From positions 186,001 to 250,000 of the forward strand of contig NZ_PZZP01000002.1 in NCBI RefSeq assembly GCF_003046315.1: 64,000 bases of DNA, in the 5' to 3' direction. Each line of letters begins with the position of its first letter. The first letter of the stretch is position 1. This document shows positions 46,471-55,004 of the stretch, piece after piece. This DNA is from Desmospora activa DSM 45169 (GTDB lineage: Bacteria; Bacillota; Bacilli; Thermoactinomycetales; DSM-45169). Below the pieces are notes generated by a model. The model was not told the DNA's origin. It searched no databases and saw only the letters and a program-made list of their open reading frames with translations. The translations under genes and the position numbers were made by a program.

Positions 46471-47154
46471 TTGAGAACTGCCGTTTGGACCGCTCTCATC
46501 TGCCTGCTGACTTTTGCGGCAAGCCCGATCGCCTTCGCCGAAACTTCAGATTCTGATTCCCTTTCCCTTGAAGGTACTTATTCCACGCAAGACGGTAAAC
46601 ACATCATCGAAGTAACCCTGCCCCAAGCAGAGCAACCGACAGGCAATTGGGTCGTCACCCTGAACGGAAGTGATGAACAAGCTTCCCCGGAAGGGACAAG
46701 CCTCGATCAGTTCACCACCCAGTACGATGACTTGGTGGAAGGTCGCAACTATCAGGTTATTGCCGTTTTTTACGGTAAAGACGGTAAGACACCCGTTGAC
46801 CTGAATACTTGCTTTGAATTTAAAGCGAACGCGGCTGATGATGCGAGTGAACCGGTTGTATTGAAAGACTGCGGGCTTGGTGGCGGTAATCTGGATGAGA
46901 CGGATGCCGTAGAGGTTGATACGACGGAATCCCACTCAACTGGATCAAAGGATACAGCGCCGGGAGACGAAGATTCTGAATTGGAAGAATCGGGAATCCT
47001 AAGCAATATGATGAGTGGCACCACCGTTCAACAAGGTGGCCCAATGCCGGAAACATCCATCAGCTCTCTGAGCTGGTTTGCATGGGGCGGTCATCTCATG
47101 TTGGTGGGCTGTGCGCTCTTAGGATTTCGTAGCCCTCGCCAAGACCTGTCCTAA
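46471..47154 (+). CDS. Secreted, membrane-anchored protein of unknown function
   Basis: This 227-residue protein has a signal peptide (RTAVWTALICLLTFAASPIAFA, cleavage near residue 23). A beta-rich domain follows (about 30-135; LEGTYSTQDGKHIIEVTLP, WVVTLNGSDEQ), then an acidic Ser/Thr/Glu-rich linker (about 140-190) and a hydrophobic C-terminal segment. It looks like a tethered envelope domain. There is no LPXTG motif. TTG 46471 follows GGAGGAGGA; ATG 46444 or 46441 are alternatives. Function is unknown. Confidence 0.55.
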   Translation: MRTAVWTALICLLTFAASPIAFAETSDSDSLSLEGTYSTQDGKHIIEVTLPQAEQPTGNWVVTLNGSDEQASPEGTSLDQFTTQYDDLVEGRNYQVIAVFYGKDGKTPVDLNTCFEFKANAADDASEPVVLKDCGLGGGNLDETDAVEVDTTESHSTGSKDTAPGDEDSELEESGILSNMMSGTTVQQGGPMPETSISSLSWFAWGGHLMLVGCALLGFRSPRQDLS

Positions 47155-47280
47155 TCACATCCATTTTCGGGAAAGGGAGAGGAGAGATCGGCGGGCGTCA
47201 TGCCGCTTCAAACCCTTGATTCAATCATTAAGACACGTAAACACTCAAATTTCTACCGAAAAATTTACGCCCATCCACCC

Positions 47281-47308
47281 AGACAGGCCTTACTAGGCCT
47301 GTCTTTTC
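47281..47308 (+). terminator. Rho-independent terminator
   Basis: AGACAGGCC pairs with GGCCTGTCT, followed by TTTCC. It serves the secreted protein gene upstream. Confidence 0.75.
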
Positions 47309-47380
47309 CGCATATATACGGCCATTTCAACGGCAGGAAGCGGCCATCACACTCACAGAAAGATCCCTTAATCTGCGACA

Positions 47381-47692
47381 TTAAGGACGGTAATTGTCTT
47401 CACATTCTTTGGTCTCAACGTCGTAGGAAACCTCAAATGTAACGGTAGGTTCCTCTTTGGCAAAAGCGACGGCATCCACACGCTTGGAACAGCTGGCACC
47501 AAATCCCGTACACCCTCGCTTTAGTTCCGTCACTTCAAACTCTTGATTGTATTTATCGTGCAGATATTCTTCCATGCTTTTCTCCGTCTCTTCCCAATCG
47601 ATCTCGGGAAGGATTAACTCAGAAAAACTACAGCCGGGGAGTACTACCATAACCAATAAAAGCACTATCCACAACTGTTTTCTCGTCAGCAT
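47381..47692 (-). CDS. Small lipoprotein of unknown function
   Basis: This 103-residue protein has a lipoprotein signal peptide with lipobox VLPGC (Cys near residue 21). The short mature domain contains YLHDKYNQEFEVTELK, a motif shared by several small Firmicutes lipoprotein families, and three further Cys (CTGFGASCSK, KECE). ATG 47692 follows AAAGGAGGA. The gene stands alone, about 50 bases beyond the terminator of the antiporter operon. Confidence 0.6.
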   Translation of the reverse strand: MLTRKQLWIVLLLVMVVLPGCSFSELILPEIDWEETEKSMEEYLHDKYNQEFEVTELKRGCTGFGASCSKRVDAVAFAKEEPTVTFEVSYDVETKECEDNYRP

Positions 47693-47736
47693 GATGATTC
47701 CTCCTTTCTCCCACAGTTTGCTCTCGTCCATGTTTT

Positions 47737-47772
47737 AAAACCAGTATCCACCTCGTGATGGGTGGATACTGG
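47737..47772 (-). terminator. Terminator of the khtTU-like operon
   Basis: On the minus strand CCAGTATCCACC pairs with GGTGGATACTGG, followed by TTTTAAA. Confidence 0.85.
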
Positions 47773-47789
47773 AGTCTGCTTGATATCCG

Positions 47790-48950
47790 TCAAGTTCGGG
47801 CCATTTTTTTCTTTTTGCCAAATAAAGCCTTGGTAATGCGTGGAGCAGTCAGAAACAGCACCATCCCTACCACAGCAGAAAACAGAATAAACATCCCGCT
47901 AAACAGTTGCAGCGAACCAGTAGCCAAGGCGGCGATAATAATCGAAAACTCACCCCGTTGGGTAAAAGAGAGACCTGCGCGTACCGATTGACGGGTGGTT
48001 AAGCCATATAGCTTTCCCCCGATCACCCCTGTTAAGATTTTGCCGATAATGGACCACAACAACAGCACCACTAACAGCCCTACCATTGGAATGCCTTCAA
48101 AAATATCCAGCTTTGATCCAAAATACACGAAGAATAGCGGTAAAAACAAATCCCGGATTGGAATCATCATATGCTCCAATTCCTCTGTTTTGCGTGTTTC
48201 CGCCAACATGATTCCCGCCAAAAATGCCCCGAGTACTTCGGACAGGTCCAAATACAAGGCCAGACCGCCATAAGCCAAGGAGATCCCCACCATCAACAAG
48301 ATGAAGAAATCTTGGCCGATATACCGTTCCACAAAGCCTCCCAAACGGGAAAACAAAAACCGCCCCAGTAGAATCGCCACTACAAACAACAAGCCCACCT
48401 TAAGGAATAAATATCCAAAATCACCACCGCTCAAACCGCCGGTTGTCATCATCCCTACCAAGATGACGATTAAAATGGGAGCGACAATATCTTCAAAAAT
48501 CAGCAGCGCCAACATAAACTCCGAATCATCGTTGGCAAACCGCTTCATTCCCTCCAACAGTTTAGCGGTGATGGAGGAACTGGTGGCATAGACGACACCG
48601 CCAAGAAGCAGCGACGAGATCAAATCCATGCCCATCAGATAGACGATCACAATCGTAATACCACAGTTTAGGAAAAGATCCAATAATCCCGCTGGCCATA
48701 CTTTGATCGCAATATTGGCCAATCGCTGCATCGGGAATTCCATCCCTAAAACAAAAAAGAGAAGAATAATACCAATCTCACCGGCCAGCGCCAACTCTTT
48801 ATTCCCTGCAAGCATACCGGCCAGTGCAATACCCAACAGCAGATAGAGTACGATCCCGGGAAGCCTCAGCTTTGACCCTACATAGCCCAGGATAAACAAG
48901 GCGCATAAAATCAATCCCGCTCCCAATATAAAAGGCATGTCCAATTGCAA
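47790..48950 (-). CDS. khtU: CPA2-family K+/H+ antiporter (KhtU-like)
   Basis: This 386-residue membrane protein has about twelve hydrophobic segments of the CPA2 exchanger fold: GYVGSKLRLPGIVLYLLLGIALAG near the start, the conserved LLIFEDIVAP (acidic cation-site residue), GAFLAGIMLAET and RAGLSFTQRGEFS. It lacks the cytoplasmic RCK domain, which the adjacent KhtT-like gene supplies. KhtTU exports K+ and is linked to osmotic, alkaline and methylglyoxal stress. TTG 48950 follows GAGGAGG; ATG 48938 is possible. The family call is firm; the ion is inferred from the pairing. Confidence 0.85.
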   Translation of the reverse strand: MQLDMPFILGAGLILCALFILGYVGSKLRLPGIVLYLLLGIALAGMLAGNKELALAGEIGIILLFFVLGMEFPMQRLANIAIKVWPAGLLDLFLNCGITIVIVYLMGMDLISSLLLGGVVYATSSSITAKLLEGMKRFANDDSEFMLALLIFEDIVAPILIVILVGMMTTGGLSGGDFGYLFLKVGLLFVVAILLGRFLFSRLGGFVERYIGQDFFILLMVGISLAYGGLALYLDLSEVLGAFLAGIMLAETRKTEELEHMMIPIRDLFLPLFFVYFGSKLDIFEGIPMVGLLVVLLLWSIIGKILTGVIGGKLYGLTTRQSVRAGLSFTQRGEFSIIIAALATGSLQLFSGMFILFSAVVGMVLFLTAPRITKALFGKKKKMART

Positions 48951-48954
48951 GGAG

Positions 48955-49446
48955 TTATTCCTCCTCTCCGCGGCAGAAAGCCTCAAAGGAAACCACTTGT
49001 TCGTTGGCACCCGCCACCATCAGCGTATCTCCGGCACGAAGCTCGGTATCTGCTGGTGGGCTGACAATGGTATCCTCTCCGCGGATGATGCCTAAGATCG
49101 TTACACCTGTCCGTTTGCGAATTTGCCCCTCGGCAATTGTTTTCCCACTAAAGGGAGACACCGGCGACAGTGTCACCCATTCCAGCACCATTTTTTTGCG
49201 GAACAGTTTCATCCGATCCATATCCACCGTCTGGTAAGCAGCTCCCAACAGTTGGGCGCCCAATTGGCGTGTCTCTTCTCCCGTTAAGTCCATGGTGAAC
49301 TCTGGATCTTCTTCATCCAAATCCGCAAAGAAATACAGTTCACGCTTACCGGTGTGATGAATCACAAGCACGATTTTTTGATCCTCGGCAGTGATAAAAG
49401 AGACTTTTTTGCCGATTCCCGGCAAATCACCCACTCTGATATCCAA
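48955..49446 (-). CDS. khtT: RCK_C/TrkA-C regulatory subunit (KhtT-like)
   Basis: This 163-residue soluble protein begins with LDIRVGDLPGIGKKVSF, the KhtT signature, and ends with an RCK_C/TrkA-C domain (about 80-160; GKTIAEGQIRKRTGVTILGI, DTELRAGDTLMVAG). It binds the membrane antiporter and gates it. RCK_C domains of this class are known c-di-AMP targets. TTG 49446 follows AGAGGAGA; the frame extends to 49506 without a better signal. The KhtU gene starts four bases downstream. Confidence 0.85.
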   Translation of the reverse strand: MDIRVGDLPGIGKKVSFITAEDQKIVLVIHHTGKRELYFFADLDEEDPEFTMDLTGEETRQLGAQLLGAAYQTVDMDRMKLFRKKMVLEWVTLSPVSPFSGKTIAEGQIRKRTGVTILGIIRGEDTIVSPPADTELRAGDTLMVAGANEQVVSFEAFCRGEEE

Positions 49447-49541
49447 TTGACACTCTCCTCTATTGATTGTTGAACCCAAACTCTCCCCTATTTTAAACGT
49501 TTGCACTAAAGAAAAAAAGGAGAGGACAATGCCTCTTAACT

Positions 49542-49574
49542 AAAAAAACCGCGCCCTTATGGACACGGTTTTTG
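49542..49574 (-). terminator. Terminator of the glcK-rapZ-yvcK-whiA-HPr operon
   Basis: On the minus strand AAAAACCGTGTC pairs with GGCGCGGTTTTT around a short loop, with one or two mismatches, followed by a T-run. Confidence 0.8.
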
Positions 49575-49579
49575 CTCAT

Positions 49580-49840
49580 TTATACTTCTTCTTTGGAAAC
49601 GATCGCCGCCAAGGCTTCTACCGCATTGGCCGCATCATCGCCTTCAGCGGAGATGACGATTTCTGTTCCTTTGGCAACGGCCAAACTCATGATTCCCATA
49701 ATGCTTTTGGCATTCACTTTTTTATTCTCTTTGCTAACAAAAACTTCTGCGGAGAATTTATTGGCTTCCTGCACAAACAAAGCAGCGGGGCGCGCATGCA
49801 AACCCGCTTTCAAATTGACCGTCACCTGTTTTTCTGCCAT
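49580..49840 (-). CDS. HPr-like phosphocarrier at the crh position
   Basis: This 86-residue HPr-fold protein has the catalytic His15 in GLHARPAAL and the regulatory Ser46 in KSIMGIMSL. In Bacillus the gene after whiA (yvcL) is crh, whose protein has Gln at position 15 and acts only in CcpA control. Here His15 is present, so it could also carry PTS phosphate. Ser46 would be phosphorylated by HPr kinase to make the CcpA co-repressor. No ptsI is adjacent. It is the last gene of its operon. Confidence 0.9.
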   Translation of the reverse strand: MAEKQVTVNLKAGLHARPAALFVQEANKFSAEVFVSKENKKVNAKSIMGIMSLAVAKGTEIVISAEGDDAANAVEALAAIVSKEEV

Positions 49841-49898
49841 ATCGATCCCTCCAGATCATAATATTAATTTTTATGGAAACTTGGACAAGCCAAGTGTG

Positions 49899-50837
49899 TT
49901 AACATGTGTTGGCTTTCAGCTTGGACGCCATCTCATCCAGTTTGCGCAGCCGGTGGTTAATAGCCGACTTTCCCACTTTTTTGGTTGGAAGAAGCTGCCC
50001 CAGCTCTGTCAGGGAAACATCGGGATACCGCAGTCGCGCTTCCGCCACTTCCCGTAACCGGTTCGGCAATTGCTCCAATCCGATTTCCCGCTCAATCAAG
50101 CGGATATTTTCCACTTGCCGCATCGCCGCCTGGATCGTTTTATTTAAATTGGCGGTTTCACAATTGACCAGACGATTAACCGAATTGCGCATATCCTTCA
50201 TAATGCGCACGTCTTCGAACTGAAACAGCGATTGATGGGCTCCGATAATATTGAGGAATTCGCCGATTTTGTCTCCCTCTTTCAGATAGACGACAAATCC
50301 CTTTTTACGCTCGAGCCATTTGGCATGGAGGTGGTAGCGGTTCATCAAGTCGCACAGCGCCTGGCTATGATCTTGATAAGTAGAGACAATCTCCAAGTGA
50401 TAAGATGCACTATCGGGATTATTGACGGAGCCGCTGGCTAGAAAAGCACCGCGCAAGTAGGAACGACGGCAGCATTCTTTTTCCAGGAGCGAAGGATGAA
50501 TCCCGTCGACCCGTTTCATCCCTTTTTCTAAAATGGATAAGTCTTGTAAAATCCGGTCGGCATCCACCACAATCCGCACCACATAAGTATTATTCTTTTT
50601 TAGCCTCACTTTTTTGCGGACCAAGACTTCCGGTTGCAGGCCATATAATTGTTTGACCAGGCTGTAGGTACGACGGGCGATCGCGTTGTTTTCGGTCGCG
50701 ACGTCTAAGCGAAAGTCTCCGTTCCCCAATTGAATCGAACCGTTCATGCGAACCAATGCCGACAATTCGGCCCGTTGGCAACACGGCTCCGTCTCAATAC
50801 GGGTTAATTCTTGTTTGGTAGTGGAAGCAAAGGACAT
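49899..50837 (-). CDS. whiA: DNA-binding protein WhiA
   Basis: This 312-residue protein has an N-terminal LAGLIDADG-homing-endonuclease-like domain (about 15-200; [20 protein letters not shown]) that has lost nuclease residues, and a C-terminal HTH ([32 protein letters not shown]). WhiA is a sporulation and cell-division regulator in Gram-positive bacteria. ATG 50837 follows GGAAGGGATG. It lies between yvcK and the HPr-like gene as in Bacillus. Confidence 0.95.
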   Translation of the reverse strand: MSFASTTKQELTRIETEPCCQRAELSALVRMNGSIQLGNGDFRLDVATENNAIARRTYSLVKQLYGLQPEVLVRKKVRLKKNNTYVVRIVVDADRILQDLSILEKGMKRVDGIHPSLLEKECCRRSYLRGAFLASGSVNNPDSASYHLEIVSTYQDHSQALCDLMNRYHLHAKWLERKKGFVVYLKEGDKIGEFLNIIGAHQSLFQFEDVRIMKDMRNSVNRLVNCETANLNKTIQAAMRQVENIRLIEREIGLEQLPNRLREVAEARLRYPDVSLTELGQLLPTKKVGKSAINHRLRKLDEMASKLKANTC

Positions 50838-50880
50838 GTGACATCCCTTCCTCATTCGCTGTCCCGGCCAGCCTGGTTGT

Positions 50881-51849
50881 TTAACGCGTCAGTTCCAGGA
50901 TCAACTTGCTGAGTCGATTGGCGTTATGCCGAATCACCCCGTGATATTGAAGCAGGTTTTCTGCCCAGACACGGCAACCGACGGCTTGCAGACGCTCGAT
51001 ATCCGGTTGCACCATCGCAGCCCCTTCTTCTGCGTATTGTCGCAGAATGGCGGCAGGCGGGGTTTCATTGTTTAGGATAATGGTATCGATTAGGCGATCC
51101 CCTATATGGCGATGAATCGCCTCCAAATGATCAAAAGCCGTATATCCGTCCGTTTCTCCTGGTTGCGTCATCACATTGCAGATATAGACGGTTTTCGCTT
51201 GTGACTCCCGAATAGCCTCAGCCAATCCCTGCACCAACAGATTGGGTAAAATGCTGGTGTACAGGCTACCGGGACCGATGACGACGACATCCGCTTCTTG
51301 GATGGCCACCAATGCCTCCGGTATGGGACGTACATCTTCCGGTTCCAAAAAGACGCGCCGGATCTGCTTACCGGCAAGTGGAATGCGGGATTCCCCTTGC
51401 ACACACGTCCCGTCCGTCATCTCCGCCCCTAACGTCACTTCTTGATCCGTCGAGGGAAGAACACGCCCCCGCACCGCCAACACCCGGCTTGCCTCTTGAA
51501 TAGCATGGGTAAAATCTCCTGTAATATCCTGCATCGCCGCCAGAAACAAATTCCCTAAATTGTGTCCAGCTAATCCGTTCCCGTTTCGAAAACGGTATTG
51601 CAATACTTTTTCCAACATGGGTTCCGTATCGGCCAAAGCGACCAATACATTGCGGATATCGCCTGGAGGCGGCATTCCCATATCGGTGCGAAGTCTGCCG
51701 GAGCTACCCCCATCGTCGGCAACGGTCACAATCGCCGTGATGGAGACAGGCAATCGCTTTAACCCCCGCAACATCACAGCTAGGCCAGTGCCTCCCCCTA
51801 TGACGACGATCCGAGGATTCGGACCGTCAGTCGGTTCTCTTTTTTCCAT
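50881..51849 (-). CDS. yvcK: Gluconeogenesis/cell-wall factor YvcK (GlmR)
   Basis: This 322-residue protein of the CofD-like family has the glycine-rich start [17 protein letters not shown] and [51 protein letters not shown] and a C-terminal region typical of YvcK follow. It binds UDP-GlcNAc and stimulates GlmS for wall precursor synthesis on gluconeogenic carbon. ATG 51849 lies nine bases after GAGAGG. The family name GlmR is a synonym. Confidence 0.94.
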   Translation of the reverse strand: MEKREPTDGPNPRIVVIGGGTGLAVMLRGLKRLPVSITAIVTVADDGGSSGRLRTDMGMPPPGDIRNVLVALADTEPMLEKVLQYRFRNGNGLAGHNLGNLFLAAMQDITGDFTHAIQEASRVLAVRGRVLPSTDQEVTLGAEMTDGTCVQGESRIPLAGKQIRRVFLEPEDVRPIPEALVAIQEADVVVIGPGSLYTSILPNLLVQGLAEAIRESQAKTVYICNVMTQPGETDGYTAFDHLEAIHRHIGDRLIDTIILNNETPPAAILRQYAEEGAAMVQPDIERLQAVGCRVWAENLLQYHGVIRHNANRLSKLILELTR

Positions 51850-51866
51850 AACCGACACCTCTCGGT

Positions 51867-52757
51867 TCAACCGTTCTTCTCGATGTCCCGGTGCGCCACA
51901 CGCACTTTTTCCTGCTCGTGGAAAGTCCGGTTGAGGGTTTCAGCAATTGCGACGGAACGATGTTGACCACCGGTACAACCGATGCCAACCACTAAACTAG
52001 TCTTGCCTTCCCGGTGATAGTGGGGAAAGAGGAAAGAGAGCATCTCCGTCAGATGTTGGAGAAACCGCTTGGTTTCCTCCCATTTCATCACATAATCGTA
52101 TACATCAGTATCCCGACCCGTCAACGGTCTTAACGAATCTACATAATGCGGATTTGGCAGAAAGCGGACATCAAAGATAAGATCAGCATCGATGGGAACA
52201 CCGTACTTGAAGCCAAACGATAAAAAGGTGATAGCAAGTCGATCCGATTCCGTCTGGTTAAACCGGGCGACAATCCTCTCTTTTAATTGCCCCGGCTTTA
52301 AGTTACTCGTATCGATAATCTGGTGTGCTCTCCCTTTCATCTCATCGAGCAGCTTTCTCTCCGCTCGAATCCCGTCAAGGGGCGTTCCATCCGGGGAAAG
52401 GGGGTGACGTCGCCGCGTTTCCTTGTAACGACGTACCAGCACTTGATCCTCAGCATCCAAGAACAAGATCTGATAATGGATACCATGACGTTTTTCCAAT
52501 GTATCCAAGGATTCCACCAAAGATGAGAAAAATTCCCGACCTCTTAAATCGATCACCAGAGCAACCCGGCTCACTTTCCCCCCGGACTGTTCCAATAGGT
52601 CGGTCAGCTTAGACAGGAGCACAGGCGGCAGATTGTCAATACAGAAAAAGCCCATGTCCTCCAGACTCTGCATCGCGACACTTTTACCCGCTCCCGACAT
52701 GCCTGTTATAACGACTAATTCAATCTGACATTCTTTTTCTGCAGCCAATTCGCTCAC
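51867..52757 (-). CDS. rapZ: RNase adapter protein RapZ (YvcJ)
   Basis: This 296-residue nucleotide-binding protein has a Walker A ITGMSGAGKSVAMQSLEDMG near residue 17, LDAEDQVLVRRYKETRRRHPL near 100 and the C-terminal VVGIGCTGGQHRSVAIAE, the RapZ hallmark. It controls GlmS via RNase E in enterobacteria; its role in bacilli is less clear. GTG 52757 is weakly supported by GGAAAG. It overlaps the yvcK frame region by a few bases and follows glcK by 26 bases. Confidence 0.94.
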   Translation of the reverse strand: MSELAAEKECQIELVVITGMSGAGKSVAMQSLEDMGFFCIDNLPPVLLSKLTDLLEQSGGKVSRVALVIDLRGREFFSSLVESLDTLEKRHGIHYQILFLDAEDQVLVRRYKETRRRHPLSPDGTPLDGIRAERKLLDEMKGRAHQIIDTSNLKPGQLKERIVARFNQTESDRLAITFLSFGFKYGVPIDADLIFDVRFLPNPHYVDSLRPLTGRDTDVYDYVMKWEETKRFLQHLTEMLSFLFPHYHREGKTSLVVGIGCTGGQHRSVAIAETLNRTFHEQEKVRVAHRDIEKNG

Positions 52758-52782
52758 CCACTTTCCATCACTACCGTGGTCG

Positions 52783-53739
52783 TTAATGCTCCCGTCTGAC
52801 TGTTAGAGCGGCTGCACCGATCATTCCCGCATCGTTGCCCAGTTGCGCGGGTAAAATTTGTACGCCGCGGGCAGCGGCAGCCAGCGCATGCTGGGCATAG
52901 GATTGGCGCAATGGTGTAAACAGTCGCTCACCCGCCCGCGAGACACCGCCACCCACAATAAAAGCGGCTGGGTTATTCACCACGGACAGAATCGCCATCA
53001 ACCGTCCCAGTGCATCGGTGGCCCGATCGATTACCTCCAACGCCAACACATCCTGTTGTTCAGCTGCGGCAAAAAGCGTCCGTGTGTTTAGCTCGCCCTG
53101 CTGGGCCGGCTGGTGGAGGAGCGACTGCCGACCCGCAGCCAATCCTTCCTTCACCAGGCGCATCATACCAGTGGCCGAAGCGATCGTCTCCACACAGCCC
53201 CGTTTTCCACAGCCACACAGTGCACCGTTCTCTTCCATACAGATGTGGCCAATCTCACCGGCCATCCCGGATACCCCGTGAACCAGGCGACCATCGACGA
53301 TAACTCCACCGCCGACACCGGTTCCCAATGTGATACAGACAATGTCACCGATCCCGGTTCCCGCCCCGCTCCAGGCTTCACCCAGCGCAGCCACATTGGC
53401 ATCATTGTCAATAACCACCGGAACCCCCAATTTCGCTTCCAAAACAGTACGGACGGGAACCCGTTCCCAGGGAATATTGGTTAAACGAATAATCTCACCG
53501 CGCTCAATGTCCAAAAAGCCAGGCAACCCAATTCCCAATCCCGCCACACGAGACCAGGGTTGCCCGCTCATTTCCGCCAGTTCCCGCGCATGCTCAGCCA
53601 TGCGGGCCAAACCGGTTTCGGCGCCTTCCTCACCCCGCGTTGGTTTTTCCAGCTTATCGAGCAGTTTCCCGTTTTCATCTACAATCCCCAGCTTCATACT
53701 AGTGCCGCCGAGATCGATGCCAATATAACATTTGTCCAT
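52783..53739 (-). CDS. glcK: ROK-family glucokinase
   Basis: This 318-residue kinase has the ATP-binding GIDLGGTSMKLGI at the start, the catalytic Asp in VIDNDANVAALGE, GTGVGGGVIV, GEIGH and the zinc motif CGCGKRGCVETIAS near residue 180. There is no N-terminal HTH, so it is a kinase, not a repressor. It phosphorylates glucose released from disaccharides. ATG 53739 follows AAAGGGAACG. It heads a run of five parallel genes. A cre-like site overlaps its promoter. Confidence 0.93.
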   Translation of the reverse strand: MDKCYIGIDLGGTSMKLGIVDENGKLLDKLEKPTRGEEGAETGLARMAEHARELAEMSGQPWSRVAGLGIGLPGFLDIERGEIIRLTNIPWERVPVRTVLEAKLGVPVVIDNDANVAALGEAWSGAGTGIGDIVCITLGTGVGGGVIVDGRLVHGVSGMAGEIGHICMEENGALCGCGKRGCVETIASATGMMRLVKEGLAAGRQSLLHQPAQQGELNTRTLFAAAEQQDVLALEVIDRATDALGRLMAILSVVNNPAAFIVGGGVSRAGERLFTPLRQSYAQHALAAAARGVQILPAQLGNDAGMIGAAALTVRREH

Positions 53740-53924
53740 AAAAACGTTCCCTTTCTGCATTTCATCGTTTCGACTATACCCGACCCCTGTAGCAGGGTCA
53801 AGCGACGGAACGGAAGAACCGAACATCTACACTGGATTTTCACATAAAATACCAGATGAAACACAAGACCGTAAAAATCCTGACGGAAAACCCGACACCA
53901 TCAAGCTCAAGGAGTCTTACCTGT

Positions 53925-53930
53925 ATTATA
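53925..53930 (-). promoter_or_regulatory. Candidate -10 of glcK
   Basis: On the minus strand TATAAT lies about 185 bases before the ATG. No good -35 is seen; the expected position falls inside the cre-like site. Confidence 0.4.
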
Positions 53931-53944
53931 CCAGAAACCGCTAA

Positions 53945-53958
53945 TCACAGCGCTTTCA
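53945..53958 (-). promoter_or_regulatory. cre-like site upstream of glcK
   Basis: On the minus strand TGAAAGCGCTGTGA matches 13 of 14 cre positions and overlaps the -35 zone of the glcK promoter. Confidence 0.5.
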
Positions 53959-53993
53959 TTCCGTTTTACCACCCATAGAAACACCTTAAAGAA

Positions 53994-54019
53994 AAAGCCC
54001 CTGTCGGGCGACATGGGCT
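53994..54019 (-). terminator. Terminator of the CBS-domain gene
   Basis: On the minus strand AGCCCATGTC pairs with GACAGGGGCT (one mismatch), followed by TTTTTC. Confidence 0.8.
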
Positions 54020-54027
54020 TACAACAA

Positions 54028-54489
54028 TCATGATCGCTCAACCATGATCTCAATAAACTCCTGTTGGAAAAGCTCAATCACTTTTTCCATCATCACCTTG
54101 CGCGTTAAAATCCCTACAAATCGGTTATCCTCATCGATAATCGGAATGTAGGGGCGGTCGATCAACACTTCATAGGCAAAGGAAAAGACGGAGTTTGCCA
54201 AAATACCGGAATGATTTTGATTCATCGCATCTCTGACAGAGCGCTCTGACAGTTTTCCAAGCTGAAAATCTTCTTTTTTCAGCATTAAATCCAAAATGTT
54301 CGTTTTACTGATCACACCCTCGACCCGTCCGGCGTCATCAATCACCGGAACGGAGGCGTAACCACGTCGTGTCAATACAATCAACGCACGCTCCAAGGAC
54401 CAATCCGGATTCACCGTCACGACTTGATCCCCTGGGATCACCAAGGAGGCGATTTCCATGGAGAACAGTTGTGAAATCGATTGTGACAT
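54028..54489 (-). CDS. CBS-domain protein (DarB/CbpB-like, YkuL)
   Basis: This 153-residue protein consists of two CBS motifs: VTVNPDWSLERALIVLTRRGYASVPVID (about 25-55) and YIPIIDEDNRFVGILTRKVMM (about 110-135). Short CBS-only proteins of this type in bacilli (YkuL, now DarB/CbpB) bind c-di-AMP and regulate the (p)ppGpp synthetase and pyruvate carboxylase. ATG 54489 (MSQSIS) follows AAAGGGATG; the longer frame to 54660 is ignored. Ligand binding is inferred from family resemblance. Confidence 0.8.
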   Translation of the reverse strand: MSQSISQLFSMEIASLVIPGDQVVTVNPDWSLERALIVLTRRGYASVPVIDDAGRVEGVISKTNILDLMLKKEDFQLGKLSERSVRDAMNQNHSGILANSVFSFAYEVLIDRPYIPIIDEDNRFVGILTRKVMMEKVIELFQQEFIEIMVERS

Positions 54490-54831
54490 ATTCCAAACAT
54501 CCCTTTGCATTGTTTGGCATGCCGCACACCTAGCCCAAGCTGTTGGATGGAAGGGGTACAAACCGGTTGCCATGCGAGACTTGGGAACGAAGTAACCATC
54601 GCGATTCTTGTTCTGCAAAGCAACGCTTTTTCCGGCTTCGGCGCTTCCGCTGAACGGCACAGCAAAGGCACTTCGCTTTCAAAAATTCCTTCCATCATTC
54701 ATATAATCAACAATCCTCAACATGGATTGTCCGTGGTACATCAACAAAATTGCTCAGGTGGCGAACACTGCCCATAGTATCAGTCTACAGCAGACCACCT
54801 AAAAAGAGAACCGGATTTTTTTTAACTAATT
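54490..54831. other. Gene-free stretch upstream of the CBS-domain gene
   Basis: About 340 bases hold no supportable gene. The CBS-protein promoter should lie here, but I see no pair of hexamers I trust. A T-run occurs near 54815-54822. Confidence 0.4.
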
Positions 54832-54979
54832 CGCGCCAGAAGTCTCCCACTTTTACAAGTGGCGAGATGAATGGCGCGTCAAACGGGGGATGGATTTTGT
54901 CATCTCACAATTCTGACAAAATCGTTCCAAAACCATTGCCGGGCCCATCTTTAACCACAAGCCCCTCAATTGAGGGGCT
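54832..54979. repeat. Three consecutive hairpins, IS200/IS605-end-like, copy 2
   Basis: The first hairpin has an outer stem CGCGCCA (54832-54838) / TGGCGCG (54872-54878) and an inner stem CCACTT/AAGTGG, homologous to 11321-11365. The second is GATTTTGTC (54893-54901) / GACAAAATC (54915-54923). The third is the 20-base palindrome AGCCCCTCAATTGAGGGGCT (54960-54979). The last may also terminate the TPR gene, whose stop lies 25 bases away, although no T-run follows. The cluster resembles ends of a small non-autonomous element. Confidence 0.5.
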
Positions 54980-55004
54980 GAGGTTATATGATAATAAATC
55001 TGCC

